In this document: one piece after another, positions 36,825 through 46,337 of the stretch
Layout: the number at the start of each line of letters is the position of its first letter
How positions within the stretch are numbered: position 1 is the stretch's first letter
Origin: CAVTPD01 sp963736575
GTDB taxonomy: Bacteria > Bacteroidota > Bacteroidia > Cytophagales > JAAEPT01
Assembly: GCA_963736575.1 (NCBI GenBank)
Contig: CAVTPD010000002.1
Span: 186,001 to 250,000, forward strand
DNA length: 64,000 nucleotides
Direction: 5' to 3'
Program-made: the position numbers and the translations under genes
The notes under the pieces: generated by a model
What the model was told of the DNA's origin: nothing
Databases searched by the model: none
What the model saw: the letters and a program-made list of their open reading frames with translations, nothing else

Positions 36825-39444
36825 TTACTGCTTCACAACAAACGTTTGCTGTATTTCTCCGTTGGTTTTTTGTACAGAAAGCAAATAGCTGCCCTGCGCT
36901 AGATTTTTACCTATAAGCTGTTCGGTAGATAAATTACCTTGTTCTACTACAGCACCAATAAGGTTATAAAGCACATAACTTGCTTCTTGTTCGGTAGAAA
37001 CATGTAAGCCTTCACTACCAAACGGATTGGGATAAACTACTATTTCAGAAGTGTTTCCAGTTTCAAAAATAGAAGTCACTACATTGCTTTTAAATTGCAT
37101 GTAGTTTAGGTTCATATAATCGGCATCAAACACCAAACGAATTTGTTGTTCACCAGCCGTTAACGGAATATCCTCTACGGTAACCGTTTCCCAAACTTGG
37201 TAACCACCTGTATTGGGTATAGCAATAGGTCCACTTACGTCTTGGCCGTCTATCTCTAGTGCATAGTGCGGTTATCTCCATTTGCAGCTGCCCTTAAATC
37301 TAGACTATACATCCCAGAAGTTTCTACTTCTACCGTATACGCCAACCATTCGCCACTTAATACATAACCAACGTTATAATCGCCTTCCGTATCTTCGGTG
37401 ACTTCTACGTCTACTTCATCGCCTCTATAGTCGGAGTCTCCTTCGTTACCATCCTCGTTCTCTTCATGAAAACCCAAACCTTCACCACCTAAATCGTATT
37501 CTTCTATTTCAATTCTACCGGGAATGCTTGCTGGCGTACCATTAAACGGAACACTTACGGCTTCAATAATTAGAATTAACCCCGCCGATGTTCCCGTCAC
37601 TCCTTTATCGTCTGTAGCAACAGCTGTAATGGTATGCGTACCCGCTGTTTTTATCCCCGTCCAATCGAAGTTATACGGAGCCGTTGTAACGGTACCCAAT
37701 AAAATATCTCCGTCGTAGAAAGCAACACTTTCCACCGTTCCGTCGGGGTCTGTAGCGTCTACTTTTAGGGTTGCTGTAGCTGCCGGTGTAAATGAACTGA
37801 TGTTATTAGGCGCTGTAAACGTTACTACCGGAGGTTGAGAAACATTTACTGCCGTGAACGTAACATAATTCAGGTTCACATAATTTTCGCTACCAATAGT
37901 TACACGCATCACTTGTTCACCTGCGATTTAAGACAACGTCATTTATGGTAACGGTTTGCCAAGCTTGCCAGCCCGCCGTGTTTGGGACAGCTACATTATT
38001 AGCAATAACATCGTCTCCCATTTTAACGGAAACCGTTCTACCCGCACCGTCGCAAGCCACTCGTAAATCTAAGGTCATAGGTACCAGCGGCTGCTACGTT
38101 CACCGTATATTCTAGCCACTCTTCTGCCATGGTATAGCCCAAATTGTAGCCACCACCATCATCGGTACAGTTTTCAATATCTACATCTTCATTTGTTCTA
38201 AAGTTAACTACGGTCGTTACTTCACTCCCTGGGGTATCGTCTGAATAAGCAGAACCATTTCCGCCTAAATCAAATTCTTCTAATTCTATTTTACCGGGGA
38301 TTGGGTGTGCTGTTCCACCATAAGGACCTTGAGGAACATTTATGTTTATGGTAACCGTACTTTCAGAAGTATTTCCTCCATTATCCGTCACAACGGCTTT
38401 TAGCACATGTTCGCCCATAACGGTACTGCTCCATGTGGTAGAATACGGTGCCGAATTATCGGTAATTAATAACTCCGTTCCATCGTAAAAAGCTACACTT
38501 GTTATGTTTCCTTCATCGGTAGTGGCTTCGGCACTAAGTGTTATTTCTTCACCTGATTCTATGTTGGCGTTATTCACAGGCGCTGTAAAACGAACGCTTA
38601 AGCCTCCTAAATCCAATAAAGACAACATCATTTCGGCATAACGCTTACCTAAAAGACGGTAACCTGCAGAGGTAAAGTGCAAATTATCTGACTGATCGGT
38701 ACAACCGGCTGATGAAACCACATGTGAAGTAGGAATGGTATTGGGCAAAGTATTAATGATCGTATTCATACTGGCGCAAACACCGCCTTGGGCAGCATCT
38801 ACCATTTGGCCCGCCAATAACGGAACATCGTTCGCGTTTAAACTAAGATCGGTCAATAAGTCGCCATATATCTTTTTTACTTTATTTGGCCATTGCTGGT
38901 CGCCTGTATTGGATTCGCCTTGGTGCAATAAAATCCCTTTAATCACACCGTCTTGCTGAGCAATTTTAGCCAGTTCTACTAATTTGGCATACGGATTTCC
39001 ACCATAGGCCGCTATTATATTCTGCATCCAAGATTCTGCACTTGCTGCATATGTAGAATAACCTTGTTTATCGAACAATTCAATTTTACAACCTGCAACA
39101 GAAACGTGTACAATTCCCACTTTAATATTGGCTGGTAAATTGGCAATCATTTCTCTACCGAAATAATCGGAAGGGCCTAAACCTGTATTACAGCGGGCTA
39201 TTGGAGGTGTTGCCGTTCGCCACTGCCCAGCAGGTTGGCCCGTACAACTAACCGCTTGCATGTTCTGGAAACGGGCATCTACCGTTCTGTCTTGGCTTTC
39301 AATAGTTCCTTGGCCTTCCATATTAGACTGACCAAATGCCAAGTAAATATGGAAATTAGGATCTTGAGCATAAACGCTCATACTTGTTAGCCAGACTAGG
39401 GCCAACAAAACAAGTTTCAATTTCATTATTTTAGTTAAGAGCAT
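36825..39444 (-). pseudogene. CE6 acetyl esterase, multimodular, three frameshifts
   Basis: Together the frames encode about 870 residues: signal peptide (ending SVYAQ), a CE6/SGNH-type acetylxylan esterase domain (FGQSNMEG with nucleophile Ser ~36, GILLHQGESNTG, terminal DNLHFTSAGY), Ig-like domain, CBM6, second Ig-like domain, second CBM6 and T9SS type A domain. Frame breaks: an extra base near 38073-38074 (TATGACCTTAGA should give YDLDLR), an extra base near 37925 (before AGEQVMRVTIG), and a missing G near 37261 (ATGCACTAG should read ATGGCACTAG). Each restores frame by one base. CE6 enzymes remove acetyl groups from xylan. It starts 5 bp after the CE15 stop, in the same operon. Either a decayed gene (catalytic domain still intact) or local sequence errors. 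Confidence 0.85.
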
Positions 39445-39449
39445 ATTGT

Positions 39450-41699
39450 TTAGTTTTTAGTGATTTTAAAAGTTTTAGTTCCTGCTTTACCAGACTGAAT
39501 CGTTAAAAAATAAACGCCATTTTCTAAGGTTTGCCCTACTATGGAATTATTTTCTAATGTTCCGTTTTCTACTAGCGTACCGCTTATCCCATAAATGAAA
39601 TAATCTGCCTTAGCACTGCTTTCAATATGAAAACCTTCGTTACCAAACGGATTCGGGTAAATGGCTATTTCAGAAAGGTTATCGGCTTCAAAACCAGTAA
39701 CTATGTTACTTTTAAATTCTACGTAATTTAAGTTTACATAATCTTCGGCACCAATTGTTACACGCATTATTTGTGTTCCGGCTTCTAAAACAACGTCACT
39801 AAGTGTAATAGTTTGCCATTCTTGCCACCCCGCAGTATTGGGAATAGAAACATTTTCAGCAATAACTTCACCTCCCATGTCAATACTTATTGTTCTATCA
39901 GAATAATCACATGCAACACGAATATCTATATCATAACTACCGCTAGCAGAAACATAAACCGTATATTCTAACCATTCGCCAGAGATACCATAACCAATAT
40001 TATAACCTCCGCCAACATCCGTACAGTTTTCAATGTCTACATCTTCATCTGTTCTAAAATTCACTACCGTAGTTACTTCGCTTCCTGGGCTATCGTCCGA
40101 ATAAGCAGATCCATTTCCACCTAAATCAAATTCTTCTAATTCTATTTTACCCGGAATTGGATGCGCTGTTCCGCCGTATGGACTTTGTGGTATTCTAACC
40201 TGAATAGATAAACTTGAATTGCCTGTATTATTATCTGCATCTGTTGCTTTTACAGAAAGGTTTGAAGAACCCAAGGCAGCGGGAATCCACTCTAAGGTGT
40301 ATGGAGCGGTAGCGTCCTCACCAATTTTTTGTCCTTCTACAAAAAACTCAACTAGCGTTACATTATTGTCGTTATCTTCTACCATTGCCTCAATAGTTAT
40401 GGCTTCCGAAACAAATATTGCTGTAGTTACTGCTGGAGAAGTTATAGTTACTTTTGGTATGTTAGGGTTAAAACTAATTTCTGGTGTAGTCCAATTTATT
40501 TTAGAAGCGTAATTTAAATCGAACCCTGCTTGTGATGGGTTGGTTCTAACATTGGTATTGGCTGAAGCATTGTTTCTAAGAAATTTATCTACAAAGGCTG
40601 TTACTGCCGTATTCTGACTGGCAGCTGCAGAACAATGTGGGTGATTTGTAGTAAAATCAAAACCGATACGATCTTCTACCCCCATGGATTTCCAAACTTC
40701 TGTTGCTGCCATTATTGACTTATAACCCGACTCATCTCCCAACCAAACCTGATTAGAGTTACCCAAGGCTAAAAATGCACGTGGGGCAATCATGGCAATT
40801 AATTCATGATGGTCGTGTGGTAAGCTGTTAGCATTACGGCTCATCATACTTTGCATAAACCAACTTCCATTGGTGTTGTTAATTTTTTCGATATTAGTAC
40901 CTGTTCTGTCGGTATAATCTTGTGAGGTTCTCCAAGAATTAATACCCCCACCACCAGACTCTTGTGCAATGGTTAGAGCAATACGTTCGTCAAAAGCCCC
41001 TGCAAAAAGCGCCATTTTACCGGCGTAAGAACAGCCTGTCACGGCAATTCTTCCTAAATCTGCTTTCATTTGACTTTGTACAATTTCTATACCGTCTATA
41101 ATTCTACTAATTCCCCAAGACCATGCGCTGTAATAACCATTACTTGTTAATTCAGGATATAAATTAAAAAACGGATAAGAAGGATCTCTTGTTCCTTGAG
41201 AATATAACGCAACTTGATTATGATTAAAAGGAACTTGAATTACACCATTAAATAAGTTGGCCGATAATTGACCTGTTGGGGCATTCATACCAATAACTAC
41301 TGGAAATGGTCCTGTGCCAGAAGGCATATTCACATTAGACGTTAAGGTTAGCGTTCTTCCATTTACAGTTACATTTACGGTTAAAGTACCGCCAGAATAA
41401 GAGGCTGTAATGTTTTCCGGTTTGTTGGGTTTAATCCCAATTTCATATTGTTCAATGTCTGCCTTAATTTCATTTCTTCGGCAAGACCAATCTTCAAAAG
41501 TAGAAACCTTGCTGCCATCATTAAAGCTAAAAGGATCTGGTAAATTGGCGTTGTTGCTAAGTGCACCAGCACTTACATTACAATCGGCTCCTCTGTTTTC
41601 AACATCAAAAACAAGAGGAACTTGGGCAGACAAAGCTGTAACCATTAAGACGTTCAGAACAAGTGCCAGTAGGCTTGCTTTGAGGATATAGTTTCTCAT
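39450..41699 (-). CDS. Secreted CE15 glucuronoyl esterase with CBM6 and T9SS
   Basis: A 749-residue secreted esterase. The signal peptide ends ALSAQ (~26). A CE15 alpha/beta-hydrolase domain runs to ~390. The nucleophile Ser sits in VTGCSYAGK (~224; the family has GCSRxGK), followed by AQESGGGG and the catalytic His region TNHPHCSA (~353). Then come an Ig-like domain (~420-500), a CBM6 (~510-650, GYGISGEWLEYTVYV) and a T9SS type A domain ending FKITKN. CE15 cleaves the ester between glucuronoxylan and lignin. First gene of a two-gene operon with the CE6 esterase. Upstream lies the TGAC-N16-CGTAGCCT motif shared with the module 2 sigma gene. Confidence 0.9.
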   Translation of the reverse strand: MRNYILKASLLALVLNVLMVTALSAQVPLVFDVENRGADCNVSAGALSNNANLPDPFSFNDGSKVSTFEDWSCRRNEIKADIEQYEIGIKPNKPENITASYSGGTLTVNVTVNGRTLTLTSNVNMPSGTGPFPVVIGMNAPTGQLSANLFNGVIQVPFNHNQVALYSQGTRDPSYPFFNLYPELTSNGYYSAWSWGISRIIDGIEIVQSQMKADLGRIAVTGCSYAGKMALFAGAFDERIALTIAQESGGGGINSWRTSQDYTDRTGTNIEKINNTNGSWFMQSMMSRNANSLPHDHHELIAMIAPRAFLALGNSNQVWLGDESGYKSIMAATEVWKSMGVEDRIGFDFTTNHPHCSAAASQNTAVTAFVDKFLRNNASANTNVRTNPSQAGFDLNYASKINWTTPEISFNPNIPKVTITSPAVTTAIFVSEAITIEAMVEDNDNNVTLVEFFVEGQKIGEDATAPYTLEWIPAALGSSNLSVKATDADNNTGNSSLSIQVRIPQSPYGGTAHPIPGKIELEEFDLGGNGSAYSDDSPGSEVTTVVNFRTDEDVDIENCTDVGGGYNIGYGISGEWLEYTVYVSASGSYDIDIRVACDYSDRTISIDMGGEVIAENVSIPNTAGWQEWQTITLSDVVLEAGTQIMRVTIGAEDYVNLNYVEFKSNIVTGFEADNLSEIAIYPNPFGNEGFHIESSAKADYFIYGISGTLVENGTLENNSIVGQTLENGVYFLTIQSGKAGTKTFKITKN

Positions 41700-41734
41700 A
41701 GTAGTATTTTCGGTTAATCTTTAAAAAGATAGTA

Positions 41735-41761
41735 GGCTACGTAATAGCCCAAAAAAAGTCA
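41735..41761 (-). promoter_or_regulatory. ECF-type promoter motif of the CE15-CE6 operon
   Basis: TGAC (41761-41758), 16 bp beginning TTTTTTTGGG, then CGTAGCC. Spacing and both boxes equal those before GH10 and before the module 2 sigma gene. The CG lies about 40 bp before the CE15 start codon. Confidence 0.65.
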
Positions 41762-41770
41762 TCATTACTA

Positions 41771-42697
41771 TTATTTAGAGAAAGCTAAAAATAGCTCAAA
41801 AGTATTGTCTGCCACGGTTATTTTGGTGTGGTAAAAACTATAACTTGCTAGTAGCATAAAATTATATTCTTGAAAAAAAGAATGTTTAATCCCTGCACTT
41901 ACCGAAGTCTTTTTTAGGTAATAATTGCTTAATCCAATTAAGCCTATTTCCATGTATTGGGCCATTAAATTTATTGAATACGCGTATTCTTCTTCGGAAA
42001 GTTGTACTACAAACTGCGCATCTAAATTGAATTGTGGGGAAAGTACAAATTTCTTAGCAAGGTCTATATTATATAATCTTTTCAGTACAAAAGATTGATT
42101 TACGGGCATTAAAACGGGTGTAAAAACTTGCTGTATACCAAAACCGACAGAAACTTTTGGCCTAATATAATGAACCCCTATAGACCCATCTGGGCCATAA
42201 TCCGAACCACCTGTTCCGCCTTGGGTAGTTTGGAAAGAATAATTAATAAACCCCAATGAAACGCCTGCAGACAATGCCGACTTTCGTGTTAAACGCGTAT
42301 ACCAAGAGTACCGAAATTGCAATCGGCTTTTGCTAATGTAATCACCCAATTTAGAATTGGTCATTTGAACCCCCGCATAATGGATTCCATTATTTTTTAC
42401 CGAACCAAATCTTTTATCTGCATCTAAATAAAAACGACTAACATTTTTTAACAACCCCAATTCATTAATATTATTAAAAAGCAATTTAAAAGAATAGGTA
42501 GTATCTGTTGCAGCAGGATTAATGAGATACGGATTAACTAATGTTTGTGTAAAGTCTTGGTAAACCGAAGCATCTAATTGCGCTTTACAAAAGAAACTGT
42601 TTACCGAAAGAAAAACCAACAGCAAAAGCGCAGAGGTATTGAACCTCAGCTTCTTTATACCTACAGATTGTTGATTAACCCTTTCCAAATAAAGCAC
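41771..42697 (-). CDS. PorP/SprF-family outer membrane protein, module 2
   Basis: A 308-residue PorP/SprF-type protein. A longer N-terminus precedes a signal peptide (hydrophobic run ~25-38, ending FFCKAQ), so the true start may be internal (the frame opens at GTG 42697). The family start is seen as VNPYLINPAATDTTY, then repeated beta-strands as in the copy at 19665-20531. It should form an outer-membrane barrel with T9SS and a type B partner, here the LRR protein of the diverging operon. Its own promoter is not obvious; the ECF-type motif in the intergenic gap points the other way. Confidence 0.78.
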   Translation of the reverse strand: MLYLERVNQQSVGIKKLRFNTSALLLLVFLSVNSFFCKAQLDASVYQDFTQTLVNPYLINPAATDTTYSFKLLFNNINELGLLKNVSRFYLDADKRFGSVKNNGIHYAGVQMTNSKLGDYISKSRLQFRYSWYTRLTRKSALSAGVSLGFINYSFQTTQGGTGGSDYGPDGSIGVHYIRPKVSVGFGIQQVFTPVLMPVNQSFVLKRLYNIDLAKKFVLSPQFNLDAQFVVQLSEEEYAYSINLMAQYMEIGLIGLSNYYLKKTSVSAGIKHSFFQEYNFMLLASYSFYHTKITVADNTFELFLAFSK

Positions 42698-42747
42698 CTT
42701 TTTTAAATGAACAGTTCTTTAAAGTTAATATTAAAACTTTCATGTGG

Positions 42748-42775
42748 TGACCTTTTTTAAAGAATATCGTAGCTT
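42748..42775 (+). promoter_or_regulatory. ECF-type promoter motif of the module 2 sigma operon
   Basis: TGAC (42748-42751), 16 bp starting CTTTTTTAAAG, then CGTAGCTT (42768-42775). Same boxes and spacing as before GH10 and CE15. It lies about 110 bp before the sigma start codon, suggesting the sigma factor drives its own operon. Confidence 0.65.
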
Positions 42776-42883
42776 AAACAGTGTCTGTTATGATATTTGC
42801 TGAGAAATAGCTCTTTAGTTTTGATTATTCTAGTCATTTGAAAGTCTTTAGTTAAATTAATAAGCTGTACTTATATATAAAGA

Positions 42884-43456
42884 ATGAAAAAAGATTCGAA
42901 GATCATTATTGAGGCCATACGGAGCGGGAAAAACCAAGAAGCGCTAAAGTACTTATATAAAGATCCTTTGAATAAAATACGGAGTTACATTTTGAAAAAT
43001 TCGGGCTCTTTAGATGATGCCAATGATGTTTTCCAGGATGCAATAATTACCTTATTTCATTATGTAGAAACCGGAAAATACAACGAGGAGTATGAATTGG
43101 AAGGGTTTTTATACCGCGTGGCTAAAAACAAATGGATTGATCTAGCCCGTAAAAAACAAAAAATAATTAATACAGAACTTATAGGTTTTGATTTTGGTGA
43201 TGACTCGGACTATTTACTAGACATGATTAAGGAAGAAAAGCTGAACACTTTTCATAAACTGTTTAATCAACTAGAAGATAATTGCAAACAAATCTTGTCT
43301 TATGTAATGTTCGAAAAAAAAAGCATGAAAGAAATTTCTGTACTTATGGATTTTAAAGACGAAAAAGTAGCCAAAAACCAGAACTATAGGTGTAAGAAAT
43401 ACTTTAGCAAACTATTATTTGACAATCAAGAAGCATTAAACTTACTTAGAAATTGA
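42884..43456 (+). CDS. ECF-type RNA polymerase sigma factor, module 2
   Basis: A 190-residue ECF sigma factor. Region 2 is seen in DDANDVFQDAIITLFHYVE and EGFLYRVAKNKWIDLARKK (residues ~46-90). Region 4 lies near the C-terminus (MFEKKSMKEISVLMDF, then NYRCKKYFSKLL, ~145-180). It is a paralogue of the module 1 sigma, clearly diverged in region 4, so promoter choice may differ. Its stop overlaps the next gene by 3-4 bp. The motif upstream equals those before the CE15-CE6 operon and the GH10 gene, so I infer autoregulation and control of these xylan-degrading enzymes. Confidence 0.88.
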   Translation: MKKDSKIIIEAIRSGKNQEALKYLYKDPLNKIRSYILKNSGSLDDANDVFQDAIITLFHYVETGKYNEEYELEGFLYRVAKNKWIDLARKKQKIINTELIGFDFGDDSDYLLDMIKEEKLNTFHKLFNQLEDNCKQILSYVMFEKKSMKEISVLMDFKDEKVAKNQNYRCKKYFSKLLFDNQEALNLLRN

Positions 43457-44586
43457 TAAACGATCTTCATATATCGGAACAAATAGACACTTACCTTAAA
43501 GGCGAAATGCCTGAAGGAGAACGTGTTTCTTTTGAGAAAAAACTGGCAGAAGATCCAGCGCTTTCTAACTTAGTAGAAGAAACCAAATTAACCAACGAAG
43601 CCTTGCACTTTGCCCATCTTTCGGTACTAAAAGAAAGTATTGGTAGAGACATTACAAACATACCCCACAACTCTAATGGGGGTTTAAAAAAAGCAGTTAT
43701 TTTATCCGCTTCTCTCCTATTATTAGGTACAACGGGTTATGTTTTAACCCAAAACAACAAACCGGATAATGCTGCTAAAACATACGTTTTCGTTGATAGT
43801 TCACAGTATATTTCTGAAGTTGTTCCCCAAAAAGACATTAAATTTGTTGAAACACCAAAAATAGATTCTTCATCACAAGAAGAAACGGAAACACCAAAAA
43901 ACACAGCAAAAGCCCCTGTTACAACTGCCGAGGTTAAAGAAATAATTACTTCAAAAGAGGATACTCTTACTGAAGACAGTAGTGACGTAAAAACGAAAAA
44001 AGAAGTTTCCCTTTCGGTAGAAAAAGAAAACACCAAACCGCAGCCTGTTATTGAAAAAGACATTATAGCGGTTGAAAAAACAACGGTTCCCATTACTTGT
44101 GATAAGACTTTCGAAATCTCTAGTTCGCCGTCTTGTAAAGAAGAAGCAACGGGTGCAATTATTATAAATACCGAATATAAAGAAGATTATATTTTTCTTG
44201 TAGATGGCTATAAAAAGCAATTTTCTGGTGGGAAGATTATTAATTTATCTGCTGGTGAACATAACTTGGTGATTAATTACGCAGAATGCACCTACAAAAA
44301 AACAGTCTCTATTTCTGAAAAATGGTGTGCTTTAAATGAATCGTTCAGTTTTAACCCAGATTATGGCGAAAAATGGAACATACAATATGAAGATGGTGAC
44401 CAAGGAACTTTTAATATTTACAATGCCAGAGGAAGAGAAGTTTATAAAGCTAACTTTGGTGCAGGAAATGAATATTGGGACGGAATTGATTTAAGCGGAA
44501 ACATAGCTCCTGTAGGAAACTATTTTGTTATGATTAAATATTCTGACAGTAGAATTGAGAAAGTTGAATTAACGATAGTAAGATGA
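43453..44586 (+). CDS. Anti-sigma-like membrane protein with degenerate type-B-like C-terminus, module 2
   Basis: A 377-residue protein starting at TTG (TTGA overlap with the sigma stop). Residues 1-70 are anti-sigma-like (EQIDTYLKGEMPEGERVSFE, DPALSNLVEE), sharing IDxYLxGxxxxxExVxFEK with the module 1 protein. A membrane helix follows (~79-98), then a Lys/Glu/Thr-rich spacer to ~215, a SprB-like beta module (~218-290, SPSCKEEATGAIII) and a type-B-like C-terminal domain (~291-377, IYNARGREVYKANF, YWDGIDLSGNI, GNYFVMIKYS). As in the paralogue the normal PNGDG.ND segment is absent (FNPDYGEKW). Cytoplasmic N-terminus, periplasmic C-terminus. It overlaps the LRR gene by 4 bp. Confidence 0.75.
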   Translation: MINDLHISEQIDTYLKGEMPEGERVSFEKKLAEDPALSNLVEETKLTNEALHFAHLSVLKESIGRDITNIPHNSNGGLKKAVILSASLLLLGTTGYVLTQNNKPDNAAKTYVFVDSSQYISEVVPQKDIKFVETPKIDSSSQEETETPKNTAKAPVTTAEVKEIITSKEDTLTEDSSDVKTKKEVSLSVEKENTKPQPVIEKDIIAVEKTTVPITCDKTFEISSSPSCKEEATGAIIINTEYKEDYIFLVDGYKKQFSGGKIINLSAGEHNLVINYAECTYKKTVSISEKWCALNESFSFNPDYGEKWNIQYEDGDQGTFNIYNARGREVYKANFGAGNEYWDGIDLSGNIAPVGNYFVMIKYSDSRIEKVELTIVR

Positions 44587-46181
44587 AATCTTATATAATA
44601 ATTACCATACTTTTACTTTTTATAGCTGCCACGGGTTGGTCGCAGACGGTTACAATACCAGACGTTAACTTACGCAATAAGTTACTATCAGACTACCCGC
44701 AAGTAATGCAAGGTGATAAATTAGACATTGCAAAAGCGCGTTCATTTACAGGAATACTTAACCTTAACTTTGCCAATATTGCAGATGCAAACGGCATTCA
44801 GTATTTTAATACTGCCCACACGCTTTATTTAGACAATAACCAACTTTCTACAATTCCAGATATTTCTGCCAATATTGGTTTAGAAAATCTATTTCTATCT
44901 AATAATAAAATTATACAGCTACCTAATTTATCGGCTTTAGTTAATTTATTAGATATACAAGTAAACAACAACCAGCTGCAAGCACTACCCAATTTATCGG
45001 GTTGTACAAAATTGACCTCTATTTATTGTACCAACAATAAGATTAAGCACTTACCCGATTTAACACAGTTCCCAGATTTAAGTCTTTTAGTTATTGGTGA
45101 AAACCCTATTGAAGAAGATATAGACTTTTCAACATGCCCTAATTTAACACAACTTCACATTCACAAAACCACTACCAAACAATTGCTGGGTGTTGAAACA
45201 CTAACCCAACTTGAAATATTTTACGCTTGGGGAAATCAGGTCACCGATTTTTCAGCCGTTAATCTATTAAATAAATTAACATTAATTCATATTGCCGATA
45301 ATCCTCTTTCTGCATTACCTAAATTAGACAACAAGCCTAATCTTAGTTATGTAAACGTTACCAATTGTAATTTTACTTTCGAAACTATTCTTCCCATTCT
45401 AAAAAGCAATCCAACGTTTCAATTTGAATATAGTCCACAAAAAAACCTTGTTATTTCAGAACTTAGCGCAAGAGAAAAAGGTAAACTTGCCATTGAATAC
45501 CCAGCAGAAAACCCATTACCCAATAACATTTATGTTTGGCGCAAAAACGGTGAAGTGATAGACAGTTCTTCATCAAAAGTCTATCAAATAGAGTCTTTAG
45601 TAAAGTCAGATGAAGGGGTTTACCAACTTAAAGTTTACAATCCCGAAATACCAACACTTGTGTTACAATCCAATTCGTTACCACTATCTGTAGGACCTTG
45701 TATTGAGTTTAAAATCCCTATGGTTGATGTAATTGATAAAGATTGTTCAAAAGGCTATACCATAGATTTAATGAATGCTGTAGTTTTAGGAGGTACAGCA
45801 CCTTATTCGTATGCCTTAAAAAGCCATGATTTTGACGAAACTTATACTACTGAAAAGATAGAAAACTTACCTGCTGGTAACTATGCTGTTACTATTACAG
45901 ATGCTAAAAAATGTAGCGCTTCAGACGCTGTCACCTTAAATAGAATTGAACGTTGTGATGCTGTTTTCTCCCCAAATAGTGATGGTATTGCAGACAATTT
46001 TTTCATTGAACATGTAGGCCTTATTAATATATACGACCTTAAAAGAAATGTAATTAAAACTTTAACGGGACCAACTACTTGGGATGGATCTACCAATAAT
46101 GGTAATTTAGCTGATGCTGGTTATTACATTATTATCCCCGAAAAGGACAATACTCCTATATACATTACTTTAATTAGATAG
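44583..46181 (+). CDS. Secreted leucine-rich-repeat protein with T9SS type B domain, module 2
   Basis: A 532-residue secreted protein: signal peptide ending ATGWSQ (~21), leucine-rich repeats (~70-270; units such as LYLDNNQLSTIPDISANIGL and LVNLLDIQVNNNQLQALPNL), an Ig-like domain (~290-375), a SprB-like module (GGTAPYSYALK, PAGNYAVTITDAKKC, ~400-450) and a type B C-terminus beginning FSPNSDGIADN. Expected on the cell surface through T9SS, with the divergent PorP/SprF as likely partner. Probably the ligand-sensing part of module 2. Last gene of the operon; overlap with the previous gene is ATGA. Confidence 0.82.
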   Translation: MKSYIIITILLLFIAATGWSQTVTIPDVNLRNKLLSDYPQVMQGDKLDIAKARSFTGILNLNFANIADANGIQYFNTAHTLYLDNNQLSTIPDISANIGLENLFLSNNKIIQLPNLSALVNLLDIQVNNNQLQALPNLSGCTKLTSIYCTNNKIKHLPDLTQFPDLSLLVIGENPIEEDIDFSTCPNLTQLHIHKTTTKQLLGVETLTQLEIFYAWGNQVTDFSAVNLLNKLTLIHIADNPLSALPKLDNKPNLSYVNVTNCNFTFETILPILKSNPTFQFEYSPQKNLVISELSAREKGKLAIEYPAENPLPNNIYVWRKNGEVIDSSSSKVYQIESLVKSDEGVYQLKVYNPEIPTLVLQSNSLPLSVGPCIEFKIPMVDVIDKDCSKGYTIDLMNAVVLGGTAPYSYALKSHDFDETYTTEKIENLPAGNYAVTITDAKKCSASDAVTLNRIERCDAVFSPNSDGIADNFFIEHVGLINIYDLKRNVIKTLTGPTTWDGSTNNGNLADAGYYIIIPEKDNTPIYITLIR

Positions 46182-46337
46182 ACTTATTAATACTACACGT
46201 ATTTCTCTACTATAAGTAATCTCATCAAGCCAAACTTTTCCGTTAGATTATGTTTCTATAATCTGTATTAACATCACCTGCTTAATTTTATTTGATCACC
46301 ACTTTACCCCATTAAATCACTAATTATTAACCTTTTA

